Positions 43,076 to 52,803 of a DNA stretch of 64,000 nt are shown here, in pieces. The translations under genes were made by a program, and so were the position numbers. Source of the DNA: Nitrospirillum viridazoti CBAmc (GTDB lineage Bacteria > Pseudomonadota > Alphaproteobacteria > Azospirillales > Azospirillaceae); the NCBI RefSeq assembly GCF_000730165.1, contig NZ_CP022112.1, forward strand, positions 661,501-725,500. The letters are read 5' to 3'. Numbering within the stretch: position 1 is the stretch's first letter; the number at the start of each line of letters is the position of its first letter. A model generated the notes under the pieces. That model made no database searches, had not been told where the DNA came from, and was given only the letters and a program-made list of their open reading frames with translations.

Positions 43076-43099
43076 CCAGGGGAGGAAGAGGAAGCCGGA

Positions 43100-46054
43100 T
43101 CAGAACTTCGCGGTCAGGGACACCATGGCGTTCGGGCCGACGATGCCACGGCCATAGAAGTAGCCGTTCACGACCTGCTGGGTGAAGCCCTGGCGGGGGT
43201 TGCCCTCCGTCAGGCCCAGTTCATCCGTCACATTGTCCACGCTGACGTTCAGCGTCATGGCCGGTGTGATGTTGTAGATGGCGCCGATGGTCACGACGCC
43301 GTAGCCGGGCAGCTCCACCTGGTTGCCGTTGTCGGCGAAGATGCGGCCGACATATTTGTAACGCAGGTAAATCTGGCCCTTGTTGTTGGGCAGGTTGTAC
43401 TCCGGCGTGACGGCGTACAGGATCTTCGGCGTGCGGCCCGGGATCTTGCCATTGTAGAAGGCGGCCACCTGCGGCGCGATGTTGGTGCCGTTGACGTCGA
43501 TGAAGCCGACCTTGACGTTGCTGAACGTCGGGTCCTGGTAGGTGGCCTGGGCGTGTACGCCGAAGGCGCTCAGCGGCTCGTACTGCGGGCGATAGTACAG
43601 GTCGACGTCGACGCCGTTGGTTTCGGAATCGGCGAAGAAGCCCTGGTTCAGATTGGGATCGGCCGGATTGACGCCGCCGCCCCAGGTCTGGTTCTTGAAC
43701 TCGGTGCGGAAGCCGCGGACGGTGCCGGTCAGGCCATAGTCGGAATAGGTGACGCCGCCTTCATACAGGCTCAGGGCGGCCGCCTGCGGGTTGGTGCCCT
43801 GGGTCTGGTAAGCGTGGGCGTAGCGGGCATAGACCGACAGGTTCTGGGCGATGGTGTAGTTGACGCCGGCCGTGACGTGCACCGGCGACTCATGGCCCGA
43901 GGTGTAGCTGTAGGTGCCGTTGAACGCGTTCGGGTTCACCTGCACGATGCCGCCCACGCCCGCCGGGATGGGCTGGGGCGAGCTGTTGCCCGCCACGCCG
44001 ACGGTGTCCTCGCGCTCATAGCGCACGCCGAAGTCGAAGTGCAGGTCCTGGTTCCAGGCGAATTCGTCGTTCACGTAGACCGACTTCGACGTCTGATGGG
44101 TGGCGCTGATGCCCGCACCCCAGTTGCCGTAGGAGATCATGCCGTTGTTGCCCAGCGTGCCCAGCACGTTGCCGGCGCTGTTCATGGCCACGATGTCATA
44201 GATGTTGGACTGGTTCTTCACGTCGTTGATGACGGTGGAGACGCCCGACTGGTCGTTGGCGATGTCGGTGGCGTAGATCATGCCGCCCACGGTCAGGCTG
44301 TTGGTCCAGCCGTCGCCCGAGGTGTCCCACTTGGCGCCGAAATCGCTGCCCCAGTCGCGCAGCTTCACCAGCTGGCGGTTCAGTACGGTCTGCTGCAGCA
44401 GACCGTTGCCGTTGAGCGCGTTCAGGGCCGCGGCATTGGACGCCGCGGTGACTTGGCCGTTGGTCAGGTTGCGGATGCCGAACTGCGTGGTGCCCGGGAA
44501 AGCGGCCAGGCCGGACTGCAGCAGGTCGTAGATGGGCGAGGCGCTGGTGGGCGTCAGGTAGGTGAGGGCCGACGCCAGGCCGCCGTTGCCGGTGCCGCTG
44601 CCGGCGAACACACCGTTGAAGTCCCAATCCGTCTCGGTATAGCGGCCGCGGGCGAAGAGGGAGATGCCGTGGTCGAACTCACGCTCCCCATCCACGCGGA
44701 ACTGGTGGCCGGTGGCGTGGATGCCGTCCTGCATGCTGAAATTGCGGAAGCACTGGCCGTTGGCGTAGCAGGAGTCCGGCACGCTGACGTTGGCGAAGCC
44801 CTTGCCGATGATGTTGCCGAACTGCGTGTCCAGGCCCGGCACGCTTGAAATGGTGCCGTTGTTATAGGCGTAGGGCTGGTCGGCGTAGTAGGGGTCGTGC
44901 TCGTCCCAGTCCTTGACGGTGAAGCGGATCCAGCCGTCCTCGAACTTGTGCTCCAGCTGGCCCTTGATGTGATAGGTCTCGTACCGGAAGGGGGAACTGC
45001 GCACACCCGGCGTGCTGTCGTAATAGCCCGAGATGGCGAAGGCCGTGTCCTTCAGATCCGGGATGGGGGACGAGAACCATAGGTCGCCGCGCCGGTCGCC
45101 ATAGGTGGTGCCGGTGATGCGGGCGATGCCGCCGGCCTCGTCGAAGTTCAGCTTGCGCGAGATGAAGTTGATGGAGGCGCCGGCGGCGTTGGGCGTCAGG
45201 ATGCCCGAGCTGCCGCCCTGCAGCGCCTCGACCCGGTCGATCGAGATGTCGTTCTGAAACACCTCGTCATCGTTCAGGCCGCCATAGATGGCGGGCATGC
45301 CGTCCTCGATCAGACGGACGAACTGCTGGGTGCCGCCAGGCAGGCCGCGCACCGAGTAGTTGTTGGACACGGGGCCAGCCGTGCCCTCGACGAAGATGCC
45401 GGGGATCATTTCCAGCACGTCGACGGTGCTGCGTGGCGCCTTCTGGGCCAGGTCGGCCTCGTTCACCGCGGTGATGGCGACGGAGGCGTTCAGCAGGTTG
45501 CGCTTGGAGCGCAGGCCGGTGACGATGATTTCCTGCAGGTCCGGCGCACCGCCCACCTGCACGGTATCGTCGGCGCCGGCGGTCGTGGCGGGGTTGGCCT
45601 GGGCGACCTGGGGCTGGGCGGCGGCACCGTCTGCGGCGGCCCCTTGGGCGGCAGCATTGCGCAGGGCCGGGGTCGCCGTGGCGGCGCGATCGGACTTGCG
45701 GCTGACCACGGCGGCGCCCGAAGGGTCGCGGTGCACGGTCAGGCCGGTGTTGGCCAGGATGCTGTCCAGCGCCTGCTGGGCGGACAGGCGGCCCTGGGCG
45801 CCCTTGGTGCTGATGCCGGCGACCTCGTCGGCCTTGTAGATCAACTGCGAGCCGGTCTGGCGAATATAGCTTTCCAACGCGGTGCGCAGGTCGCCAGCCG
45901 GGATGTCGATCATCGTTTCGGCGACGGATGCCAAAGTGATCGCGCGCGGAGGTTGCGGCGCCGCAATGGATTCAGCGGCTTGCGTTAGTGCTGGCCAGCA
46001 GACCGTCGTCAGAAGGGCGGCGGAAAGGGCGTGACGGATATTGGGATTTGGCAC
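43100..46054 (-). CDS. TonB-dependent receptor with STN domain
   Basis: A 984-residue outer-membrane signalling receptor. After the signal peptide (to about LTQAAES) comes an STN domain (about 48-118: DIPAGDLRTALESYIRQTGSQLIYKADEVAGISTKG through GAAVVS). An Ala/Gln-rich linker follows, then a TonB box/plug (LQEIIVTGLRSKRNLLNASVAITAV, TVDVLEMIPGIFVEG, NNYSVRGLPGGTQQFVRLIEDGMP) and a barrel ending VSLTAKF. It is 67 bp downstream of FecR in a complete ECF-FecR-receptor unit. With a halogenase and a glycosidase gene downstream, the ligand is probably a glycan or glycoside. A strong terminator follows it. Confidence 0.93.
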   Translation of the reverse strand: MPNPNIRHALSAALLTTVCWPALTQAAESIAAPQPPRAITLASVAETMIDIPAGDLRTALESYIRQTGSQLIYKADEVAGISTKGAQGRLSAQQALDSILANTGLTVHRDPSGAAVVSRKSDRAATATPALRNAAAQGAAADGAAAQPQVAQANPATTAGADDTVQVGGAPDLQEIIVTGLRSKRNLLNASVAITAVNEADLAQKAPRSTVDVLEMIPGIFVEGTAGPVSNNYSVRGLPGGTQQFVRLIEDGMPAIYGGLNDDEVFQNDISIDRVEALQGGSSGILTPNAAGASINFISRKLNFDEAGGIARITGTTYGDRRGDLWFSSPIPDLKDTAFAISGYYDSTPGVRSSPFRYETYHIKGQLEHKFEDGWIRFTVKDWDEHDPYYADQPYAYNNGTISSVPGLDTQFGNIIGKGFANVSVPDSCYANGQCFRNFSMQDGIHATGHQFRVDGEREFDHGISLFARGRYTETDWDFNGVFAGSGTGNGGLASALTYLTPTSASPIYDLLQSGLAAFPGTTQFGIRNLTNGQVTAASNAAALNALNGNGLLQQTVLNRQLVKLRDWGSDFGAKWDTSGDGWTNSLTVGGMIYATDIANDQSGVSTVINDVKNQSNIYDIVAMNSAGNVLGTLGNNGMISYGNWGAGISATHQTSKSVYVNDEFAWNQDLHFDFGVRYEREDTVGVAGNSSPQPIPAGVGGIVQVNPNAFNGTYSYTSGHESPVHVTAGVNYTIAQNLSVYARYAHAYQTQGTNPQAAALSLYEGGVTYSDYGLTGTVRGFRTEFKNQTWGGGVNPADPNLNQGFFADSETNGVDVDLYYRPQYEPLSAFGVHAQATYQDPTFSNVKVGFIDVNGTNIAPQVAAFYNGKIPGRTPKILYAVTPEYNLPNNKGQIYLRYKYVGRIFADNGNQVELPGYGVVTIGAIYNITPAMTLNVSVDNVTDELGLTEGNPRQGFTQQVVNGYFYGRGIVGPNAMVSLTAKF

Positions 46055-46121
46055 GATTTCTCCCTCATTTCTGGATTGTTGTATTCGGCTATGACGAAGG
46101 ACCGTGCCGGATCCCCTATTC

Positions 46122-47096
46122 TCAATTTGAAATTCTTATTTCCCTGCCGTCGTCGATTACCTTCAGGCCGAAACCGCTGTGCAGCAGGCGGGCGAAAGCG
46201 TCGACATTGGTGGCCTCGAAACTGCCGCCGATGCGGATATCGCCCATGGGCCCCTCAGCCGGCACCACCAGTTGCTTGCGGTTGTAGCGGTTGAACTCGG
46301 CCGCCACCTCACGCAAGGGACGGTCGGTGAAGACCAGCGTCCCGTGGCGCCAACCCAGGGCGTCCCGGACTTGTTCCTCGCTGCGCGGGCTTTTCCGGAT
46401 GGCCTTGGGCTGCGCCACCGCCGCGCTCAACTGCGTCACCAGCGTGGGGGCCACGTCGTTGGGATGGGCCATGTCCTCCACCAGGACAGCACCCTCGGCC
46501 ACCATCACCTCCAGCCTGTCGCCTTCACGGCGGACGGAGAATTTGGTACCGACATCGACGATGCGCAGGTCGCCGCTGACGACGACGAAGGGGTGCTTGT
46601 CGTCGTGCACCACCTCGAAGAACGCCTCGCCCTTGTCCAGCCGCACCTCACGTGTGGTCTGGTCGACGGACGCGCGCAGGCGCGTGTTGGTGTTCAGCTC
46701 GATCTGCGATCCGTCCTGCAAGTGGGCGGTATAGCGGTCGCCGACGCCGGTGCTGAACTTCTGCCCGGCGGCGAAGGGCCAGTCCCAGTCATCCAAGGCG
46801 GGAACGATGACGACCAGGGCCACCGCCGCGGCAACGGCCACCATGGGCGCCCAGCGGCGCCACGGCCCGCGCGCCACGCCGGCGCGCGGCGGGGGCAGGA
46901 CGGGGGCCTGGCGGGTGGCGCGCAGCTGGTCGGCCCGCTGCCATGCCGCCTCCAGCCGCAGGTAGGTCACGCGGTGGCGGGTGGAGGTGGCGATCCAGGC
47001 GTCGAACCCTGCCTTGGCTGACGCATCCAGCGGGCCGGCATCCTGACGGGCCAGCCAGCGCGCCGCCTGTTCCTCGATGGGATCATGCTCCATCAT
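46122..47096 (-). CDS. FecR-family anti-sigma regulator
   Basis: A 324-residue FecR protein. The N-terminal DUF4880 domain reads EEQAARWLARQDAGPLDASAKAGFDAWIATSTRHRVTYLRLEAAW; a membrane helix is at about 83-103 (WAPMVAVAAAVALVVIVPAL). The FecR domain reads DGSQIELNTNTRLRASVDQTTREVRLDKGEAFFEVVHDDKHPFVV, followed by a C-terminal STN-like domain (DRPLREVAAEFNRYNRKQLVV). Its ATG overlaps the sigma-factor stop by 4 bp. It would relay the receptor state to that sigma factor. Confidence 0.93.
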   Translation of the reverse strand: MMEHDPIEEQAARWLARQDAGPLDASAKAGFDAWIATSTRHRVTYLRLEAAWQRADQLRATRQAPVLPPPRAGVARGPWRRWAPMVAVAAAVALVVIVPALDDWDWPFAAGQKFSTGVGDRYTAHLQDGSQIELNTNTRLRASVDQTTREVRLDKGEAFFEVVHDDKHPFVVVSGDLRIVDVGTKFSVRREGDRLEVMVAEGAVLVEDMAHPNDVAPTLVTQLSAAVAQPKAIRKSPRSEEQVRDALGWRHGTLVFTDRPLREVAAEFNRYNRKQLVVPAEGPMGDIRIGGSFEATNVDAFARLLHSGFGLKVIDDGREIRISN

Positions 47097-47677
47097 GGCT
47101 GTCCCATCTTGCGCGGCCCCATTTTGCGCGAACGCCGGCCGAAGCGGCCGGTCACGGGTTCGGGGACGATGTCGACCATGGCGTCGGCGATCAGGCGCAC
47201 GCCCTTGGCCACCTGCTGCTCCACCGTGCTTTCGCTGATGCCCATGCGGCGGGCCACGTCACGCTGGGGCAGGCCATGCACCTTGCGCAGCAGGGTCACC
47301 TCGCGGCAGCGCGGCGGCAGGCGGTCGATGGCGGCCTGCAGCAGCCGCATGGCCTCGCGGCCGACGGCGCTCTGTTCCGGGTTGGGCACGGTGTCGGCCA
47401 CGTCCAGGTCCTCAAGATCGATGACGGTCTCGATGGAGACCACCTGCGCGCGGCGCGCGCGGTCGATCAGCAGGTTGCGGGCGGTCATGAACAGGAAGGG
47501 CTTGGTCATCTCAGGGATCGCCACGGTCGCCGCCTCGTAGACGCGGGCGTAGATTTCCTGCCGAAGATCGGGGATCTCGGACGCCTCCCGCCATTTGCGG
47601 CGCAGATAGCCGGTCAGCGCCGCTTCCAAGGGTAGGACTTCCTCCACAAACCATAGATCCACCGCACTTCTTTTCAC
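47093..47677 (-). CDS. ECF sigma factor, FecI-like
   Basis: A 194-residue ECF sigma factor. Region 2 reads LTGYLRRKWREASEIPDLRQEIYARVYEAA with KPFLFMTARNLLIDRARR. Region 4 reads LPPRCREVTLLRKVHGLPQRDVARRMGISESTVEQQVAKGVRLIADAM. GTG 47677 was chosen because GGAAGGACG precedes it; the longer upstream frame (to 47863) has a composition unlike coding sequence. It is the first gene of the sigma-FecR-TBDR unit and is divergent from the ABC-F gene. Confidence 0.9.
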   Translation of the reverse strand: MKRSAVDLWFVEEVLPLEAALTGYLRRKWREASEIPDLRQEIYARVYEAATVAIPEMTKPFLFMTARNLLIDRARRAQVVSIETVIDLEDLDVADTVPNPEQSAVGREAMRLLQAAIDRLPPRCREVTLLRKVHGLPQRDVARRMGISESTVEQQVAKGVRLIADAMVDIVPEPVTGRFGRRSRKMGPRKMGQP

Positions 47678-47715
47678 CGGACGTCCTTCCTCCCTCGGTT
47701 TTCCGTGCGCACACA

Positions 47716-47747
47716 GGCGCCCTTTTCTTGGATGACGAACGGGCGCC
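47716..47747. other. Inverted repeat between the ECF sigma and ABC-F genes
   Basis: GGCGCCC (47716-47722) and GGGCGCC (47741-47747) form a perfect 7-bp inverted repeat with an 18-bp spacer, about 40-70 bp before the sigma-factor start. It could be an operator or a leader hairpin. An 11-bp near-palindrome GAAAAATTTTC lies nearby at 47770-47780. Confidence 0.35.
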
Positions 47748-47898
47748 AAAAATCCGTTATGGGCAATGGGAAAAATTTTCGGGGCCAGGATGTGCCGGGC
47801 GCAGTCCCATCGCTGGACCGGTATGCCGATCCGGACACTATCGCGTCGCGCATCCTGTGGCATAAGGGGGCCAACCCCGCCTTTGGAACCTGGTCCCC

Positions 47899-49521
<1,623 letters not shown>

Positions 49522-50520
49522 TCATGCCAGCGCGGCGGTGGCGCCGTTGGCGTGCGCGCGCCAGGCCTGGCAGTCCGGCAACTGCGCCAGCAGCCGTTTG
49601 ACACCTTCCGGCGGCATGATGCTGAAGGCGGTGGACAGGGCGTCGGCCAGGGTGGCCGTGGGGGCGCGCACGCTGATGCTCATGCTGGGGTCGCTGCACG
49701 TCCCCGTGGCCGGGTCGAACAGGTGGTTGCAGCGGCCCGTGGGCTCGAACAGCGTGCCGTAGGCGCCGGAAGTGGACAGGGCCTGGTCCACCAGGGGCAG
49801 GGTCAGCAAGGTGCGCTCATCTTCGCCTGGTACTTTGATCCCAGCGGCCCAGGGCCGGCCGGCGGGGTGGTGGCCCACCGCCCGTATCTCCCCCATGTCC
49901 ACCAGGGTGTGGGCGACACCCCGCGCCTTCAGCAGGGCCACCACCCGGTCGGTGACGTAACCCTGGGCGATGCCGTTCAAGGTCAGCGCCATGCCGGGGC
50001 GGTTCAAGGCCACCCGGTCCGCCGTTACCGACACATGGGCATGCCCGACAGAGGCCAGGGCACGGCGCAAGGCCGCCATCGGCGGGCCGGCCGGTTCGGC
50101 GCCGGGCTTGCCGAAATGATCGGCGTATAGCGTCCATAGCGGCTGCACCGTGGGGTCGAAGGCGCCATGGGTCAGCCGGGCGATGGACAGCGCCTCCGCC
50201 AGCAGGGCCACCAGGTCGGACGGCGGGTCGGCCAGCACGCCGTCGCGGTTCAGTCGGTTCAGCAGGCTGTCCGGCCGATACAGGCTGAACATGCCCTCCA
50301 GCCGCGCCACCTCCGCCAGGCTGGCCTGGATCAGGGCATCGGCCTCGGCCGGGTCGGGATGGTTGATGACCAGCTGGGCATCAGCGCCCAGCGCCACGCC
50401 GGACCAGCGGCGCAGGGGGAATGGCGTCTCGGCCGCCAGCGTGCCGCGCAGGCCCAGCAGGGGCAGGCCAGCGGTGGCGGCCAGGATGGTCAGGACGCGG
50501 CGGCGGGTGGGTATGCTCAT
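49522..50520 (-). CDS. nosX: NosX, ApbE-type FAD:protein FMN transferase
   Basis: A 332-residue exported flavin transferase that attaches FMN covalently to a threonine of NosR, keeping nitrous oxide reductase supplied with electrons. The Tat-like signal (TRRRVLTILAATAGLPLLG) is followed by the ApbE fold: MFSLYRPDSLLNRLNRDG, GAFDPTVQPLW, LTLNGIAQGYVTDRVVALL, LVDMGEIRAVG and a C-terminal ATLADALSTAFSIM segment. Its start overlaps the nosL stop by 4 bp (ATGA). As the last gene of the nos operon it has no visible terminator; its stop abuts that of the convergent ABC-F gene. Confidence 0.92.
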   Translation of the reverse strand: MSIPTRRRVLTILAATAGLPLLGLRGTLAAETPFPLRRWSGVALGADAQLVINHPDPAEADALIQASLAEVARLEGMFSLYRPDSLLNRLNRDGVLADPPSDLVALLAEALSIARLTHGAFDPTVQPLWTLYADHFGKPGAEPAGPPMAALRRALASVGHAHVSVTADRVALNRPGMALTLNGIAQGYVTDRVVALLKARGVAHTLVDMGEIRAVGHHPAGRPWAAGIKVPGEDERTLLTLPLVDQALSTSGAYGTLFEPTGRCNHLFDPATGTCSDPSMSISVRAPTATLADALSTAFSIMPPEGVKRLLAQLPDCQAWRAHANGATAALA

Positions 50521-51038
50521 GACGCACCACTCCGGTCGCTCTCGTTGAACACCTTGTCCTTGGGGATGTCGGCATAGCGCACGACGGTGCCGTTGTGCGC
50601 CGCCGCGAAGGCCCGCGCCGCCGCTTCGCTGCCGAAGGGAAACAGCTCATCACTGCCCATGGCGCCCTGCTCGGCGCTGCCCACCACGTAGAAAGCTGTG
50701 CGGGCGTCGATCCAGCTGGCGGCCGGCGGATGGTGCTGGTCGTCGCTCATCAGCTCCATCGCCGTCACGTAGATGGCGGCGATGTCCTTGGGCTCCTCCG
50801 GCAGCAGGGTATAGGCCACCGTGTCGCGGACGGAGGCGAACCACACCGGCATGGGATCGCCCTTCAGCAGGACCTGACCTTTGGGGCCGCTGTGTTCCGT
50901 CACCGCCATGTTGCAGAAATGGGCGAGGTCGGCGTCGGTCAGGCTGTGCGGTGCGGGGATGGCCGCGACCTCCGCCTTGGGTTTGCAGCTGGCGACGGCC
51001 AGGATGGCCAGCACGGCGATCAGGTAGGGGGCGCGCAT
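50517..51038 (-). CDS. nosL: NosL, copper-binding lipoprotein
   Basis: A 173-residue lipoprotein of the outer periplasm that delivers Cu(I) to nitrous oxide reductase. The lipobox ends at Cys18 (AVASC). The copper-binding CNM motif is at residues 42-44 (HFCNMAV). MELMSDDQH and the C-terminal AFAAAHNGTVVRYADIP match the two NosL repeats. Its ATG shares one base with the nosY stop (TGATG); its stop overlaps the nosX start. The longer frame upstream is not used because the lipoprotein signal begins here. Confidence 0.92.
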   Translation of the reverse strand: MRAPYLIAVLAILAVASCKPKAEVAAIPAPHSLTDADLAHFCNMAVTEHSGPKGQVLLKGDPMPVWFASVRDTVAYTLLPEEPKDIAAIYVTAMELMSDDQHHPPAASWIDARTAFYVVGSAEQGAMGSDELFPFGSEAAARAFAAAHNGTVVRYADIPKDKVFNESDRSGAS

Positions 51039-51868
51039 CAGATTTGCCTCCGGGAAAAGATGAGGGCGGCGGCGCCTAGGGGTAGGGCGGTCCAGCCGGC
51101 CAAAACGGCGAGAAGGGTGACGGGGCCCAGGTGGATCTGGCCGGCGATGCCGGCCATGCCGGCGAATTGGCTGACCTGGGCGGTGCCCGTCAGGTTGAAC
51201 AGGCGGAAGGCGTCGGCCGGGTTGGCCAGCATCAGCCAGTTCAACAGGCCCACGGTGACGGTCTTGCCCTGGTCCGCCACCAGGACGCCCAGCAGGGCCA
51301 TGTCGAACACCAGCACGAACACCAGCCACAGGCCGATGGCGATGCCGCCGGCAGCACCCCGGTCACGCACCAGGGCGCTGATCAGATAGCCCAGCGCGAT
51401 GAACACGGCGCCCAGCAGGATGCTGGACCCGATCAGCCCGGCGAAGGCGCGCCAGCCCTCCGGCCCCGTGTCGGCCCCGGTGGCCACCAGGGCAGCCCCG
51501 GCCGCGCCATAGCCCACCAGGGTGGCGAAGGCCAGCGAGGCGAGGTGGCCCAGGAACTTGCCCAGCACCACCTGGCCCCGCGACACGGGGTAGGAGAGCA
51601 GCAGGCTCATGGTGCCGCGGTCGACCTCACCCACGATGGCATCGAAGGACAGCAGCAGGGCGATCAACGGCACCAGGAAGATGGTCAGGCTGGACAGGCT
51701 GACCACCACCACGTCCAGGGCGCCCACGCCCACGGTGCCGGTGGGCACGCTGCCCAGGAAGGTGAGGCTGAGCGCCAAAGTGGCCATCAGCAAGGTGGCG
51801 GCGACAACCCAGCGGTTGCGCAGGCCGTCGCGGATTTCCTTGCCGGCGAGAATCAGGGGGATGCTCAT
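51038..51868 (-). CDS. nosY: NosY, permease of the NosDFY transporter
   Basis: A 276-residue inner-membrane protein with about six helices (e.g. WVVAATLLMATLALSLTFLG, VVVVSLSSLTIFLVPLIALLL, SILLGAVFIALGYLISALV, GIAIGLWLVFVLVFDMALLG). DRGTMSLLLSYPVSRGQVVLGKFLG (about 78-102) is the ABC-2-type signature of NosY. It pairs with NosF (ATPase) and periplasmic NosD in maturing the copper-sulfur centre CuZ of NosZ. Start and stop overlap those of nosF and nosL, so translation is coupled. Confidence 0.93.
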   Translation of the reverse strand: MSIPLILAGKEIRDGLRNRWVVAATLLMATLALSLTFLGSVPTGTVGVGALDVVVVSLSSLTIFLVPLIALLLSFDAIVGEVDRGTMSLLLSYPVSRGQVVLGKFLGHLASLAFATLVGYGAAGAALVATGADTGPEGWRAFAGLIGSSILLGAVFIALGYLISALVRDRGAAGGIAIGLWLVFVLVFDMALLGVLVADQGKTVTVGLLNWLMLANPADAFRLFNLTGTAQVSQFAGMAGIAGQIHLGPVTLLAVLAGWTALPLGAAALIFSRRQI

Positions 51869-52803
51869 GCGGCCTGCTCCCGTCGCAGGAAATGGGCGTA
51901 AAGTTCGTCCAGGCTGGGTTCCATCACGGCGATGTCAGCCAGGGGCAGGTTGGTCAGGCGGCGCAGCACGGCCACCTTGTCGCCGCCGGCGCACCGGCAT
52001 TCCACCGCGTGGCCGTTGGTTGAAACCTGGCCCAGCGTCCCGAGGGCATCCGCCACCGCGCCCGCCGGGGCCCCCGTGGCCTGGATGCGCACCGGCAGAT
52101 CGGCCAGGTGGCGCAGATCGGCCAGGGTGCCGTCGGCGATCTTGACGCCCCGGTTCATCACGATGATGCGGTCGGTCTGGCCCTCCAGCTCCGTCAGCGC
52201 GTGCGAGGACAACAGGACGGTCACACCGGCGGCGCGCAGCTCCTGCACGATCTCGTAGAACACCTGGCGCAGGGCCGGATCCAGGCCGGTGGTCGGCTCA
52301 TCCAGGAACAGCACCTTGGGCTGCCCCAGCAGTGCTTGGGCCAGGCCCAGGCGCTGGCGCATGCCCTTGGAATAGGTGCCGACGCGGCGCCGCGCCGCCT
52401 CCGCCTCCAGCCCGACGCGGGCCAGCAGGTCGGTGTTGCCGGCGCGCGCCACGTTCTTCAGCCGGGCGTAGAAATCCAGCGTCTCTTGTCCGGTGAGGGA
52501 GGGGTGGAAGGCCAGGTTTTCCGGCAGGTAGCCCACGGCCCGGCGCAGGCGGGCGGCATGCGCCCCGGCCGGATCCTCGCCCAGCAGGCGCACCTGTCCG
52601 TGGGTGGGCCGGATCAGGCCCAGCATCAGTTTGATCAGCGTGCTCTTACCGGCGCCGTTGTGGCCCACCAGGGCCACGCACTGGCCCGGGTCCAGGTGCA
52701 GGTTGACCTCGGTCAAGGCGGCGCGGGCGCCGTAGATCTTCGTGACCTGGTCGATGAGGACGGAGGCGTTGGTGGGGAAAGCGTTCATGGGGTGGGCGCT
52801 CAT
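51865..52803 (-). CDS. nosF: NosF, ATPase of the NosDFY transporter
   Basis: A 312-residue ABC ATPase. Walker A is GHNGAGKS, the Q-loop region lies near YLPENLAFHPSLTG, the signature is YSKGMRQRLGLAQAL and Walker B is KVLFLDEPTTGLDP, with the switch His in LLSSHALTELEGQTDR. The C-terminal extension (about 220-312) with RCAGGDKVAVLRRL and MEPSLDELYAHFLRRE is typical of NosF. It powers NosDFY-dependent CuZ assembly. GTG/ATG overlap with nosD (4 bp) fixes the start at 52803. Confidence 0.93.
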   Translation of the reverse strand: MSAHPMNAFPTNASVLIDQVTKIYGARAALTEVNLHLDPGQCVALVGHNGAGKSTLIKLMLGLIRPTHGQVRLLGEDPAGAHAARLRRAVGYLPENLAFHPSLTGQETLDFYARLKNVARAGNTDLLARVGLEAEAARRRVGTYSKGMRQRLGLAQALLGQPKVLFLDEPTTGLDPALRQVFYEIVQELRAAGVTVLLSSHALTELEGQTDRIIVMNRGVKIADGTLADLRHLADLPVRIQATGAPAGAVADALGTLGQVSTNGHAVECRCAGGDKVAVLRRLTNLPLADIAVMEPSLDELYAHFLRREQAA

